Below are positions 17,382 to 25,015 of a stretch of 64,000 nucleotides of DNA, in pieces. The first letter of the stretch is position 1, and every line of letters starts with the position of its first letter. Position numbers and translations under genes: made by a program. The notes below the pieces were generated by a model, which was given only the letters and a program-made list of their open reading frames with translations, was not told the origin of the DNA and did not search any database. This DNA is from Ancylobacter polymorphus (GTDB lineage Bacteria > Pseudomonadota > Alphaproteobacteria > Rhizobiales > Xanthobacteraceae): assembly GCF_030813495.1 (NCBI RefSeq), contig NZ_JAUSUI010000003.1:124001-188000 (forward strand). Reading direction: 5' to 3'.

Positions 17382-17484
17382 GAGCTTCCTCCTGTGAGGG
17401 TGCCGCGGCGTTGGCGCCGTTCCTGAAGGCGGGCGGCTGGAAAGCCACGCGCCCGCACCCTGCCGCAGCAGGCTAGGAAGCCGA

Positions 17485-17532
17485 TGTAAGCGCTCTTCCC
17501 GCGCTGGCGGGGGCGAATGTAAATTTTTGTAA
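17485..17532. promoter_or_regulatory. TGTAA repeats, candidate OmpR-type binding sites
   Basis: Between fmdA and the response-regulator gene, TGTAA occurs at 17485, 17518 and 17528. The last two are spaced exactly 10 bp in direct orientation, and the first lies 33 bp away. Direct repeats at 10-11 bp are the usual target of OmpR/PhoB-type regulators, and one is encoded at 17633. The sites sit about 100-150 nt upstream of both divergent starts. Confidence 0.45.
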
Positions 17533-17632
17533 TCGTCCTGCGGCATGGCTGCGCAGCGCGGGGGCGAGCGGTTAGGATCGGGGCCAAGGCGACGATCTGT
17601 CGTCTCGATGCGCGAATGCACGGGGCGGGACG

Positions 17633-18370
17633 ATGAACGAGGCGGTGCGCATGCCGCGCATCCTGATGGTCGATGACGACCGGCGGATGTGCGGTTTCGT
17701 GACCAAGTTTCTGACGCGCGAGGGCTTCGCGGCGGAGTTCGCGCTCGACGGCGCCACCATGCGCGACGCGCTCGCCGTCACGCCCTATGATCTCGTCATT
17801 CTCGACCTCACCTTTCCGCGCGGCGAGGATGGGCTGACGCTGGCGCGCGGCCTGCGGGCGGGCTGGGACATGCCGCTGCTCATGCTCTCGGCCAAATGCG
17901 AGACGGTGGACAAGATCGTCTGCCTGGAAATCGGCGCCGACGACTACCTTACAAAGCCGTTCGAGCCGCGCGAGCTTCTCGCGCGCATCCGCGCCCTGCT
18001 GCGCCGCGCCCGTGGGCTCGCTCGGGCCACCGCCGCCCCGCCGCCGGAGCGGGCGAACCGCATCGGTTTCGGCGCCTTTCGGCTCGATCTCGACCGGCGC
18101 GAACTCACCGGCCCGGATGGCGGGCGGGTCGATCTCACCGCGCATGAGTTCCGCCTGCTGGCGGCGCTGGCGGAACGTCCCGGCCGGGTGATGAGCCGCG
18201 ACCAGATGCTCGATCTGGTGGCGAGCCGGCAATGGGCGCCGTTCGACCGCAGCATCGACGTGATGATCGGCAAGCTGCGGCGCAAGCTGGACGATGGCAG
18301 CGGCCGGCAGCTCATCCAGACCGTGCGCGGCGAGGGCTATGTGTTCACGCCGCCGGCAGCACCAGCGTGA
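17633..18370 (+). CDS. Response regulator, OmpR/PhoB family
   Basis: A 245-aa regulator. The receiver domain (about 8-120) has the acidic cluster DDD (14-16), phospho-acceptor Asp 58 in LVILDLT, and Lys 108 in DDYLTKPF. The C-terminal winged helix (about 140-240) includes VDLTAHEFRLLAALAERPGRVMSRDQML and DVMIGKLRRKL...IQTVRGEGYVF. It is divergent from fmdA and convergent with two kinase genes, its end overlapping the REC-kinase gene by 26 nt. It is the only DNA-binding output of this signalling module and the probable activator of the formamidase operon. Confidence 0.92.
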   Translation: MNEAVRMPRILMVDDDRRMCGFVTKFLTREGFAAEFALDGATMRDALAVTPYDLVILDLTFPRGEDGLTLARGLRAGWDMPLLMLSAKCETVDKIVCLEIGADDYLTKPFEPRELLARIRALLRRARGLARATAAPPPERANRIGFGAFRLDLDRRELTGPDGGRVDLTAHEFRLLAALAERPGRVMSRDQMLDLVASRQWAPFDRSIDVMIGKLRRKLDDGSGRQLIQTVRGEGYVFTPPAAPA

Positions 18371-19508
18371 CGCGGGTGCCGCAGCCCGCCGCGCTCTCGA
18401 TGAGAAGATTGCCGCCGGACTGCCGGGCGAAGCCATAGACGGTGGCGAGGCCGAGCCCGCTGCCGCTTTCCGCCGGCTTGGTGGAAAAGAACGGGTTGAG
18501 CGCCTTTTCCAGCACCTCCGGCGTCATGCCGCAACCCTCATCCTCCACCGTCACCACGGCATAGGCGCCGGCCGGCATGTCCTCCAGCCGTCCGGGCGCG
18601 CCGGCGCCGAGATCGGCGCGCGCCACGCCGAGCCGGATGCGGCCGGTGCCGCCCAGCGCGTCGCGGGCATTGATAAGCAGGTTGAGCAGGCTCGCCTCGA
18701 ACGGGCGCGGGTCCACCTTGGCGGGGCAGGGGGCCGCCGGCCGGCTGAGTTCCAGCGCGATGCGGGGGCCGAGCGCCGGGCGGGCGATGGCGGCAGCGTG
18801 CTCGACCGCCTGCGCGAGGTCGATGGTGCGCGGCAGCAGGGGCTGGGCGCGGCCGACGGCGAGCAACTGCCGGTTGGCGGCGGTGCCCTCCTCGACGGCG
18901 GCAAGCGCGTCGGCCACCAATTCGCGCATCAAGGCGCCGTCGGCCTCCCCGCCGCGCGCCAGCTCGTCCCGCAGCAGCTTGAGATTGCCGCCGACCACGG
19001 CGAGGAGATTGTTGAAATCATGGGCGATGCCCGCCGACAGCCGGCCGATGGCCTCCAGCCGGCGGGCCCGGCGCAGCAATTCCTCCGCCTGTTCGCGCTC
19101 GCGGGCGAGGCGGTGGCGGTCGAAGCAGCGCGCGAGGATCGCCAGCAGCTCGGCCGGTTCGAACGGCTTGCAGACATAGTCGTAAATGCCCGCCTGCAAC
19201 GCCCGGATGGCGGTCGGCACTGAGGCATAGGCGGTGACCATCACCGCCAGCAGTTCCGGCCGCGCGCCGATCAGCGCGGTGGCGAGCGCCACCCCGTCCT
19301 CATGGCCGAGGCGGATATCCACCAGCGCCACCGCCGGCCCGCATGCCAGCGGCCCCGCCAGCGCGGCATGGGCGCCGGCGCCGTCATGCGCGACGGTGAT
19401 GTCATAGCCTTCCATCTCAAGCAGCAAAGCGAGGCTGGCGGCGAAGTCGGGGTCGTCATCGACGATCAGCACGCGCGACGGCGCGTCGGGGGTGGCGTCA
19501 AGCGACAT
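18345..19508 (-). CDS. Receiver-histidine kinase hybrid protein
   Basis: A 387-aa soluble protein with an N-terminal receiver domain (Asp 17-19, phospho-acceptor Asp 64, Lys 114) followed by a kinase core: H-box AGIAHDFNNLLAVVGG with His 163, N-box LLNLLINARDAL, and ATP motifs DEGCGM and GSGLGLATVYG. It has no membrane segment or PAS domain. Its start overlaps the end of the transporter-kinase gene by 11 nt, so the two are co-translated. It may receive phosphate from the membrane kinase on Asp 64 and then control the OmpR-type regulator, either as kinase or phosphatase. Confidence 0.88.
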   Translation of the reverse strand: MSLDATPDAPSRVLIVDDDPDFAASLALLLEMEGYDITVAHDGAGAHAALAGPLACGPAVALVDIRLGHEDGVALATALIGARPELLAVMVTAYASVPTAIRALQAGIYDYVCKPFEPAELLAILARCFDRHRLAREREQAEELLRRARRLEAIGRLSAGIAHDFNNLLAVVGGNLKLLRDELARGGEADGALMRELVADALAAVEEGTAANRQLLAVGRAQPLLPRTIDLAQAVEHAAAIARPALGPRIALELSRPAAPCPAKVDPRPFEASLLNLLINARDALGGTGRIRLGVARADLGAGAPGRLEDMPAGAYAVVTVEDEGCGMTPEVLEKALNPFFSTKPAESGSGLGLATVYGFARQSGGNLLIESAAGCGTRVTLVLPAA

Positions 19509-22155
19509 GGCGGCTCTCTCCGGAGGCGGCGGGCAGGCGCAGTTCGACACGGGTTCCGGCGCCCGGCACCGAGTCGACGCGCACCTGCCCGCCATGGCGT
19601 TCGGTGATGCGCTGCACCAGCGCGAGGCCGAGCCCGAGACCGAACGGCTTGGTACTGAACAAGGGCTCGAACAGCCGCGCCCGCACCTCCGCGCTCATGC
19701 CGGCGCCATTATCCGCGACCGTGATCACCACCTCATCGCCCTCGCGCGCGGTGGCGAGGCGCACCTGGCCCGGCGGCGCGCCGGCGGGGCGCTCCTGCAC
19801 CGCCTGCATGGCGTTCTGCACGAGATTGACCAGCACCTGCCGCAGCCGCTCGCCATCGGCCTCGATCATCTCGCCGCAGCGAAGCTCCAGTTCCAGCGGC
19901 ACGGGGCCGAGCGCGCCGAGGTCGCCCATCTGCTCGGCGATCCACGGGTCGAGGGCCAGCGGCACCATGGCGACGTTCGGGCGGCGGGAGAATTCCAAGA
20001 GGTCGTCGATGATGCGCACGCAGCGGCGCACATTGCGCTGGATGCGGTCGAGCTCGCCGCGCTCGCGCTCGCCGGTGAGGTTGCCCGCCCGTTGCAGCAC
20101 GGCGACCGAGGTGGCGAGCGTGCCGAGCGGGTTGCGCAGCTCATGGCTCACCGTGGCGGTCAACTGGCCGAGCGCGGCGAGGCGCTCGCTGCGGGTCAGT
20201 TCCTCGCGGGTCTCGTAGAGCTTCTCCAGCGAGCCGACCAGGTTGCGCTCGGCAAGCTCCCGGCTCTCATTGGCGAGCACGATCCACCAGGCGCTGATCG
20301 CCAGCAGCGGCAGCAGCGCAAGGAAGATGCGCAGCAGCAGCGCCCCATTGTCGAGATGCGGCACGTCCTCGCCGGGGTCGATCAGGCGATAGGTGAGCAG
20401 GAACAGCGCTCCCGTCACCACCGACAGCGCCACCAGCACGCCCGCCACTTTCAGCAGCCGCTGCGGCATATGCGGGGCGATGCGGCGGGTGAAGCCGTCG
20501 CCGAGATAGCGCGAGCGCGAGCTTTCCAAATCCTGATGCGATTTCTTGCAGGCGTCGTGGCAATGCGCGTCGAGGCTGCAGCACAGCGAGCAGATCGGCC
20601 GCTCGTAGAAGCTGCAATAGGCCATGTCGTCCCGCTCATAGCCATGGTCGCAGATCTCGCAGCGCAGCACCGTCGCGCCCTCGGGACCGAGCCCCGGATG
20701 CACCGGCGGGCGGGCGAGGTAATAGCGCCCGCGCGTGGCGAAGCCGATCAGCGTCGCGCTGGCGAAGGCGATAAGGAAGGAAAAGGGCGCGGCATAGGCC
20801 TGCATCAGCGGCCCCAGCACGCCGGTGAAGGCGGTGAGCGAGACCAGCGAGCCCAGCGCCATGCCGCCGCAGCCGACGGGGTTGAAATCGTGCAGATGCG
20901 CGCGCTTGAACTCGATGAAGCTGGGGCTGACCTTGAGCGGCTTCAGCACCAGGAGATCGGCGACGATCGCCCCGACCCAGGCCATGGCGATGTTGGAATA
21001 GACGGCGAGCACCACCTCCAGCGTGTCGAAGATGCCGAGCAGCATCAAGAGCAGCGAGATGAGGATGTTGAACACCAGCCAGACCACCCGGCCGGGATGG
21101 TAATGAGTCACCCGCGAGAAGAAGTTCGACCAGGCGAGCGAGCCGGCATAGGCATTGGTGACGTTGATCTTGATCTGCGAGATCAGCACGAAGAAAGTGG
21201 CGCAGAAAAGCACCAGAGCGGAGTTTTCGAACACGTAGCCATAGGCCACGATATACATGTGGATCGGCTCCAGCGCCGCCGGGCGCGGCAGTCCGCTGCC
21301 GAGCACCAGCACCGCGAGCAGCCCGCCGGCGAGGATTTTCAGCCCGCCAATGACGATCCAGCCCGGCCCGGCGGCGATGACCGCGCTCCACCAGCGCAGC
21401 CGGTTCGCCGCCGTCTTCTCAGGCAGAAAACGCAGATAATCCGCCTGTTCGCCGATCTGCACCACCAGCGAGCACATCAGGCTGACCGCCGCGCCGAAGG
21501 CGAGCACGTCGAAGCCGCGCGAGCCGGTCTCCAGCCCGGCGAAATCCACCCATTCGGCGATGTCGTCCGGCGCCTTCAGCGCGATCATCACGAAGGGCAG
21601 GATCATCATCGCCAGCCACAGCGGCTGCGTCACCATTTGCAGCCGCGAGATCATGGTGATGCCCATGAGGGTGAGCGGGATGATGACCAGCGAGGAGACG
21701 ATATAGCCGAGCACCAGCGGCACATCGGCATAGATCTTCAGCGCCTGCGCCATGATCGCGCCTTCCAGCGCGAAGAAGATGAAGGTGAAGCTCGCATAGA
21801 TCAGCGAGGTGATGGTCGAGCCGATATAGCCGAAGCCCGCGCCACGGGTCAGCAGATCGAGATCGATGCCGTATTTGCTGGAATAATAGCCGATCGGCAG
21901 GCTGGTGACGAAGATGAACAGCGACACCGCGAGAATGGCCAGCCCGGCATTCACGAAGCCATAGCTCAGCGTGATCGAGGCGCCGATGGTCTCCAGCGCC
22001 AGGAACGAAATGCCGCCGAGCGCTGTGTTGGCGATGACGAAGGGCGACCAGCGCCGGAACGAGCGCGCGGTGTAGCGCAGCGAATAGTCTTCAAGCGTCT
22101 CGTTGGCGATCCAGGAATGGTAGGAGCGCAGGGCGGGCAGTTCAGGCGTTTCCAC
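19498..22155 (-). CDS. NCS1 nucleobase-transporter/histidine-kinase fusion sensor
   Basis: An 885-aa fusion. Residues about 15-475 are a full NCS1-type (purine-cytosine/allantoin permease) transporter with about 12 membrane segments, including LRYTARSFRRW, ANTALGGISFLALE and AGSLAWSNFF. Residues about 497-537 form a cytoplasmic cluster of nine cysteines plus histidines, probably metal-binding. Two more membrane segments and a coiled segment lead to the kinase core: H-box VSHELRNPLG with His 671, N-box QVLVNLVQNAMQAV, and DNGAGM and GLGLGLALV. The start is a GTG at 22155. The layout parallels CbrA, a solute-symporter kinase. The likely signal is an amide, hydantoin or nucleobase-like nitrogen source, given fmdA nearby. 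Confidence 0.88.
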   Translation of the reverse strand: METPELPALRSYHSWIANETLEDYSLRYTARSFRRWSPFVIANTALGGISFLALETIGASITLSYGFVNAGLAILAVSLFIFVTSLPIGYYSSKYGIDLDLLTRGAGFGYIGSTITSLIYASFTFIFFALEGAIMAQALKIYADVPLVLGYIVSSLVIIPLTLMGITMISRLQMVTQPLWLAMMILPFVMIALKAPDDIAEWVDFAGLETGSRGFDVLAFGAAVSLMCSLVVQIGEQADYLRFLPEKTAANRLRWWSAVIAAGPGWIVIGGLKILAGGLLAVLVLGSGLPRPAALEPIHMYIVAYGYVFENSALVLFCATFFVLISQIKINVTNAYAGSLAWSNFFSRVTHYHPGRVVWLVFNILISLLLMLLGIFDTLEVVLAVYSNIAMAWVGAIVADLLVLKPLKVSPSFIEFKRAHLHDFNPVGCGGMALGSLVSLTAFTGVLGPLMQAYAAPFSFLIAFASATLIGFATRGRYYLARPPVHPGLGPEGATVLRCEICDHGYERDDMAYCSFYERPICSLCCSLDAHCHDACKKSHQDLESSRSRYLGDGFTRRIAPHMPQRLLKVAGVLVALSVVTGALFLLTYRLIDPGEDVPHLDNGALLLRIFLALLPLLAISAWWIVLANESRELAERNLVGSLEKLYETREELTRSERLAALGQLTATVSHELRNPLGTLATSVAVLQRAGNLTGERERGELDRIQRNVRRCVRIIDDLLEFSRRPNVAMVPLALDPWIAEQMGDLGALGPVPLELELRCGEMIEADGERLRQVLVNLVQNAMQAVQERPAGAPPGQVRLATAREGDEVVITVADNGAGMSAEVRARLFEPLFSTKPFGLGLGLALVQRITERHGGQVRVDSVPGAGTRVELRLPAASGESRHVA

Positions 22156-22247
22156 GGGCTTCGCACCTTGTTTTGGCGAAGGCTAGAGGATCGCCCGGGG
22201 AGGGGCCAGACTTTCGTTTAAGGCGCGGCGGGCCGACGCGCCTTCTG

Positions 22248-22349
22248 GAGCGTTTTCGAGCGAAGTGGATACCGGTTCGCGTGAGGAAAACGCGACAAAA
22301 CAAAGAATTAGATCAATTCACTGTTTCCGTGAAACGGTGAATTGATCTA
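22248..22349. repeat. Dispersed intergenic repeat, copy 1, with terminal hairpin
   Basis: A conserved block opens with GAGCGTTTTCGAGCGAAGTG (22248-22267) and continues GATACCGGTTCGCGTGAGG. It is followed by a long hairpin, 22309-22327 pairing with 22331-22349: 13 bp, one T-G pair, then 5 bp around a CGT loop. The last three bases supply the TAG stop of the amidohydrolase gene on the minus strand. The same block occurs inverted at 25493-25540. I recognise this as a widespread repeat of Hyphomicrobiales genomes; the hairpin can also terminate transcription of the amidohydrolase gene. Confidence 0.75.
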
Positions 22350-23297
22350 GAGGCCGAGCAGCCGCTCGGCATTGCCGTGGCAGACCTTGGCGCGCACCTC
22401 CTCGGCGATCGGCGCGGCGTCGATGAAGGCGGCGGCGATGTCGGGATCCTCATAGGGATAGTCGACCGAGAACATCACATTGTCCTCGCCCAGAGCCTGC
22501 AAGGTCGCGGCCAGCGCGGTCGGGTCGCAGACGCCCGACGTGGTGACCTTGATGCTCCGCCGGATGATCGCCGAGGGCAGCGCCTCCGGCGGCAGCGTCT
22601 CGCCGAGGTCGAATTGCCGCCGGCTGTCGAGACGCCAGAGCAGGAAGGGCAGCGTCTCGCCCATATGGCCGAGAATGATCCGCACGCCGGGGAAGCGGGT
22701 GAGCGTGCCGCCGAGGACCAGCCGCAGCGCATGGGCGGCGGTTTCCGCCGTCCAGGCCCAGATCGGGCCGCCGATTTCCGGCCGGTGCGCGAACATGGCG
22801 GGCTGGTCGGCCATGGCGCCGGGATGGAGATAGACCGGCACGCCGAGTTCCTCGACGCGCTCCCAGAAGGGGAGGTAGCGGTCCTCGTCGAGATAATGCC
22901 CGTTGGTCTGGCCATTGATCAGCGCACCGCAAAAGCCGAGTTCGCGCACCGCCCGCTCCAGCTCCGCCGCCGCCGCCTCGGCGTCCTGCAAGGCGAGATG
23001 GGCGAAGCCGGCATAGCGGTCGGGCCGCCTGCTCACCTCGCGGGCGAGGAAATCATTGGCGTTGCGGGCCAGCCGTATCGCCTCCAGGGTGTCGCGCACG
23101 CCCTGCACCCCCGGCGTGGTGACGGAAAGCACCATCCGCGCGATCCCGGTGCGATCCATCATGTCGAGCCGCAACGCGCCGAAATCGGCCAGACGCCGCT
23201 CGACATCGGCAAACAGCGCGTCGCTCTGCGTCGGGCGCGCCACATAGGCGGCGAGTTCGGGCGTGGTGAAATGTTCTTCAAGCGCGATCTTGCGCAT
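22347..23297 (-). CDS. Amidohydrolase family protein, gamma-resorcylate decarboxylase-like
   Basis: A 316-aa amidohydrolase-2 family TIM barrel. The N-terminal KIALEEHF motif is characteristic of the decarboxylase branch (gamma-resorcylate/2,3-dihydroxybenzoate decarboxylases). Metal and catalytic ligands appear as Glu-x-His near residue 7-8, VYLHPGAM (His near 170), ILGHMGETLPF (His near 225) and FSVDYPYEDPD (Asp near 283). It probably decarboxylates a hydroxylated aromatic or related acid, but the substrate cannot be fixed. Its stop codon lies inside a dispersed repeat. It is 16 nt downstream of a Cys-rich secreted protein gene. Confidence 0.8.
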   Translation of the reverse strand: MRKIALEEHFTTPELAAYVARPTQSDALFADVERRLADFGALRLDMMDRTGIARMVLSVTTPGVQGVRDTLEAIRLARNANDFLAREVSRRPDRYAGFAHLALQDAEAAAAELERAVRELGFCGALINGQTNGHYLDEDRYLPFWERVEELGVPVYLHPGAMADQPAMFAHRPEIGGPIWAWTAETAAHALRLVLGGTLTRFPGVRIILGHMGETLPFLLWRLDSRRQFDLGETLPPEALPSAIIRRSIKVTTSGVCDPTALAATLQALGEDNVMFSVDYPYEDPDIAAAFIDAAPIAEEVRAKVCHGNAERLLGL

Positions 23298-23313
23298 GGG
23301 TCGGCTCCTGCGA

Positions 23314-23889
23314 TCACGGCGTGGGAACGGGGCACGCCTCGGCCGGCGAGGTGGCGATCTTGAGCTGTTGCATCATGAAGTCGGCATTGTTCCTGGAATC
23401 GGCCAGCAGCGCGCCCGACCAATAGGCCGTCCCGCAGGTCGCTGCCTGGCAGTCGCCGCCGGCGGTCTGCCATTCCCCGCTGCGCACGACGTCGCAGGCA
23501 CAGATCGCCTTGTCCGGATTGGCGGGGTCGACGGTGCAGATCTTGTTGAGGCATTGCGACCAGGGCGTGCCGCTCGGGCAGCGCAGTCCCTTCTTGCCCT
23601 GCTGGAACTGGGTGAGGGCGAATTGCGAATAGACGGTGCGCACCCCGTTCGCGTCCGTGCTCGGCCGCACCGTGTCGCAGGGAACGGTGGCGAGGTTCGG
23701 ACCCTCCTGCATCTCGCAGACGCAGATCGACACGTCCGGGTTGCCCGGTTGGGGAATGCAGGGCGCCGAGGTGCAGAGGGCGAAAGCCTGGTTGCAAAGA
23801 TAGTTCGTTGCGCCCGCCGGCGCCGCAAAACCGAGAACCGCACCGACGGCCAGTATATTGAGTGCAAGGCCAAGCATCGCCAATCGCAT
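23314..23889 (-). CDS. Cys-rich secreted hypothetical protein
   Basis: A 191-aa protein with a signal peptide (MRLAMLGLALNILAVGAVLG, then AAPAGA). The start at 23889 is chosen because GGGAGGA lies 6 nt upstream; two earlier in-frame ATGs are badly spaced. The mature part holds about a dozen cysteines arranged in two similar units: NPDVSICVCE and NPDKAICACD are each preceded by a C-x(4-8)-C pair and followed by a Cys about 12-15 residues later. This suggests duplicated disulfide modules in the periplasm. I do not recognise the family. It is divergent from arsR by 152 nt. Confidence 0.7.
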   Translation of the reverse strand: MRLAMLGLALNILAVGAVLGFAAPAGATNYLCNQAFALCTSAPCIPQPGNPDVSICVCEMQEGPNLATVPCDTVRPSTDANGVRTVYSQFALTQFQQGKKGLRCPSGTPWSQCLNKICTVDPANPDKAICACDVVRSGEWQTAGGDCQAATCGTAYWSGALLADSRNNADFMMQQLKIATSPAEACPVPTP

Positions 23890-24006
23890 GGACATTCCTC
23901 CCATCCCTCATGTCGAACGCGAGCCTACCCGCCTTTGATCTCCTCGTCGCGACGGTTCGCATCAAGGGAAGCGCGGCGCCGGGCTCCGGCTCGCGAGAAG
24001 TGGGTC

Positions 24007-24045
24007 TTGTCTCTCTTCCATATGTCGGCTATAGTCGACATATGG
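24007..24045 (+). promoter_or_regulatory. arsR promoter and operator, start codon inside the operator
   Basis: TTGTCT (24007-24012), 17 nt, then TATAGT (24030-24035) form a good sigma-70 promoter only 6 nt ahead of the arsR ATG at 24042. A perfect 10-bp inverted repeat CCATATGTCG (24018-24027)/CGACATATGG (24036-24045) straddles the -10 element and covers the start codon. No ribosome binding site can fit, so the transcript is predicted to be leaderless and autorepressed. Confidence 0.7.
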
Positions 24046-24428
24046 ACACTGATAACGCCCTTGCCGCCTTCGCCGCGCTCGCCCAGCCCACCCGGCTGGA
24101 TGTGTTCCGCCTGCTCGTCGCCCATGAGCCGGAAGGCATGCCGGCGGGCGAGGTGGCGCGCCGGCTCGACGTGCCGCACAACACGCTCTCCACCCATCTC
24201 GGCATTCTCGTCCGGGCGGGGCTGATCGAGGCCGAGCGGCAGAGCCGGCTCATCCTCTATCGCGCCCGCCTCGACGCGGTGCGCGAGCTCGCTTCCTTCA
24301 TCCTGAAGGATTGCTGCGGCGGCAAGCCCGACATCTGCGCCCCGCTGATCGCCGATCTCCAGCCCTGCTGTCCCGCCGCGGGACAGAGCACAGACACACT
24401 TGCCGCCAAGGAGGCGCGCCATGTCTGA
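24042..24428 (+). CDS. arsR: ArsR family arsenic-responsive repressor
   Basis: A 128-aa winged-helix repressor. The DNA-binding helix is VARRLDVPHNTLSTHLGILVRAGLI (about 38-62). The metalloid site is C-terminal: Cys 91, Cys 92 and Cys 99, plus a Cys 109-110 pair, like the Acidithiobacillus-type ArsR rather than the classical alpha3 CVC site. It starts the arsenic operon and overlaps the next gene by 8 nt. I chose the ATG at 24042 because the residues upstream lack homology and the ATG gives the family length. Confidence 0.88.
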   Translation: MDTDNALAAFAALAQPTRLDVFRLLVAHEPEGMPAGEVARRLDVPHNTLSTHLGILVRAGLIEAERQSRLILYRARLDAVRELASFILKDCCGGKPDICAPLIADLQPCCPAAGQSTDTLAAKEARHV

Positions 24429-25005
24429 CCAAAAGCCGTCTGACCAAAAGCCGTCTGACCAAAAGCCGTCCGGCCGTGAGGCCGGCCACATCTATAACGT
24501 CCTGTTTCTGTGCACCGGCAATTCCGCCCGCTCCATTCTGGCGGAATCGATCCTCGCCAAGGACGGACACGGGCGCTTCCGCGCCTTCTCCGCCGGCAGC
24601 CAGCCCAAGGGCGTGGTCAATCCGCTGGCGCTGGCGACGCTGCGCAGCCTCGACTACCCCACGGACGGCCTGCGCTCCAAGAACTGGGGCGAGTTCGCCG
24701 CGCCCGACGCGCCGGTCATGGATTTTGTCTTCACCGTCTGCGACGGCGCGGCGGGCGAGACCTGCCCGGTCTGGCCGGGCCAGCCGATGACCGCCCATTG
24801 GGGCATCGAGGACCCCGCCGCCGTCGAGGGCAGCGAGATCGAGAAGGAAGCCGCCTTCGCCCGTACCTTCCGCTATCTCAAGAACCGCATCGCCGCCTTC
24901 GCCGCCCTGCCGATCCGCAGTCTGGACACGATGACGCTCGGGGCGAAGCTGCATGAGATCGGCCGCAGCGAGGGGGCGACCCAGCCCCGGCGCGATGTGG
25001 CGTGA
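24421..25005 (+). CDS. arsC: Arsenate reductase, low-molecular-weight phosphatase type
   Basis: A 194-aa thioredoxin-type/LMW-PTP-fold arsenate reductase. The P-loop CTGNSARS (Cys 31, Arg 37) matches the C-x5-R motif, and the catalytic Asp is in IEDPA. The partner cysteine region lies in FTVCDGAAGETCP. The first 18 residues are an extra hydrophilic tail made of three identical SDQKP units. It overlaps arsR by 8 nt. It reduces As(V) to As(III) for export by Acr3. Confidence 0.85.
   Translation: MSDQKPSDQKPSDQKPSGREAGHIYNVLFLCTGNSARSILAESILAKDGHGRFRAFSAGSQPKGVVNPLALATLRSLDYPTDGLRSKNWGEFAAPDAPVMDFVFTVCDGAAGETCPVWPGQPMTAHWGIEDPAAVEGSEIEKEAAFARTFRYLKNRIAAFAALPIRSLDTMTLGAKLHEIGRSEGATQPRRDVA
24424..24468 (+). 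repeat. Three exact 15-bp tandem repeats in the 5' end of arsC
   Basis: The unit TCTGACCAAAAGCCG occurs at 24424-24438, 24439-24453 and 24454-24468. Each unit encodes five residues (SDQKP), so copy-number change keeps the frame. It also repeats a TCTGACC segment at the arsR stop, placing the arsR TGA in the first unit. Confidence 0.95.
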
Positions 25006-25015
25006 GGAGAAGGCC

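Noticed and set aside
15516-17426. Plus-strand open frame of about 636 codons
   Set aside because: Antisense to the AmiS/UreI and formamidase genes; no start signal or domain.
19492-22221. Plus-strand open frame of about 909 codons
   Set aside because: Antisense shadow of the transporter-kinase gene, rich in Gln/His/Arg with no recognisable domain.
24424-24468. Possible CRISPR-like or iteron repeat
   Set aside because: Units are contiguous, 15 bp, in frame and coding; there are no spacers and no replication genes.
23925-24491. Minus-strand open frame with a repeated GFWSD segment
   Set aside because: The repeat is only the complement of the 15-bp repeat in arsC; the frame is antisense to arsR.
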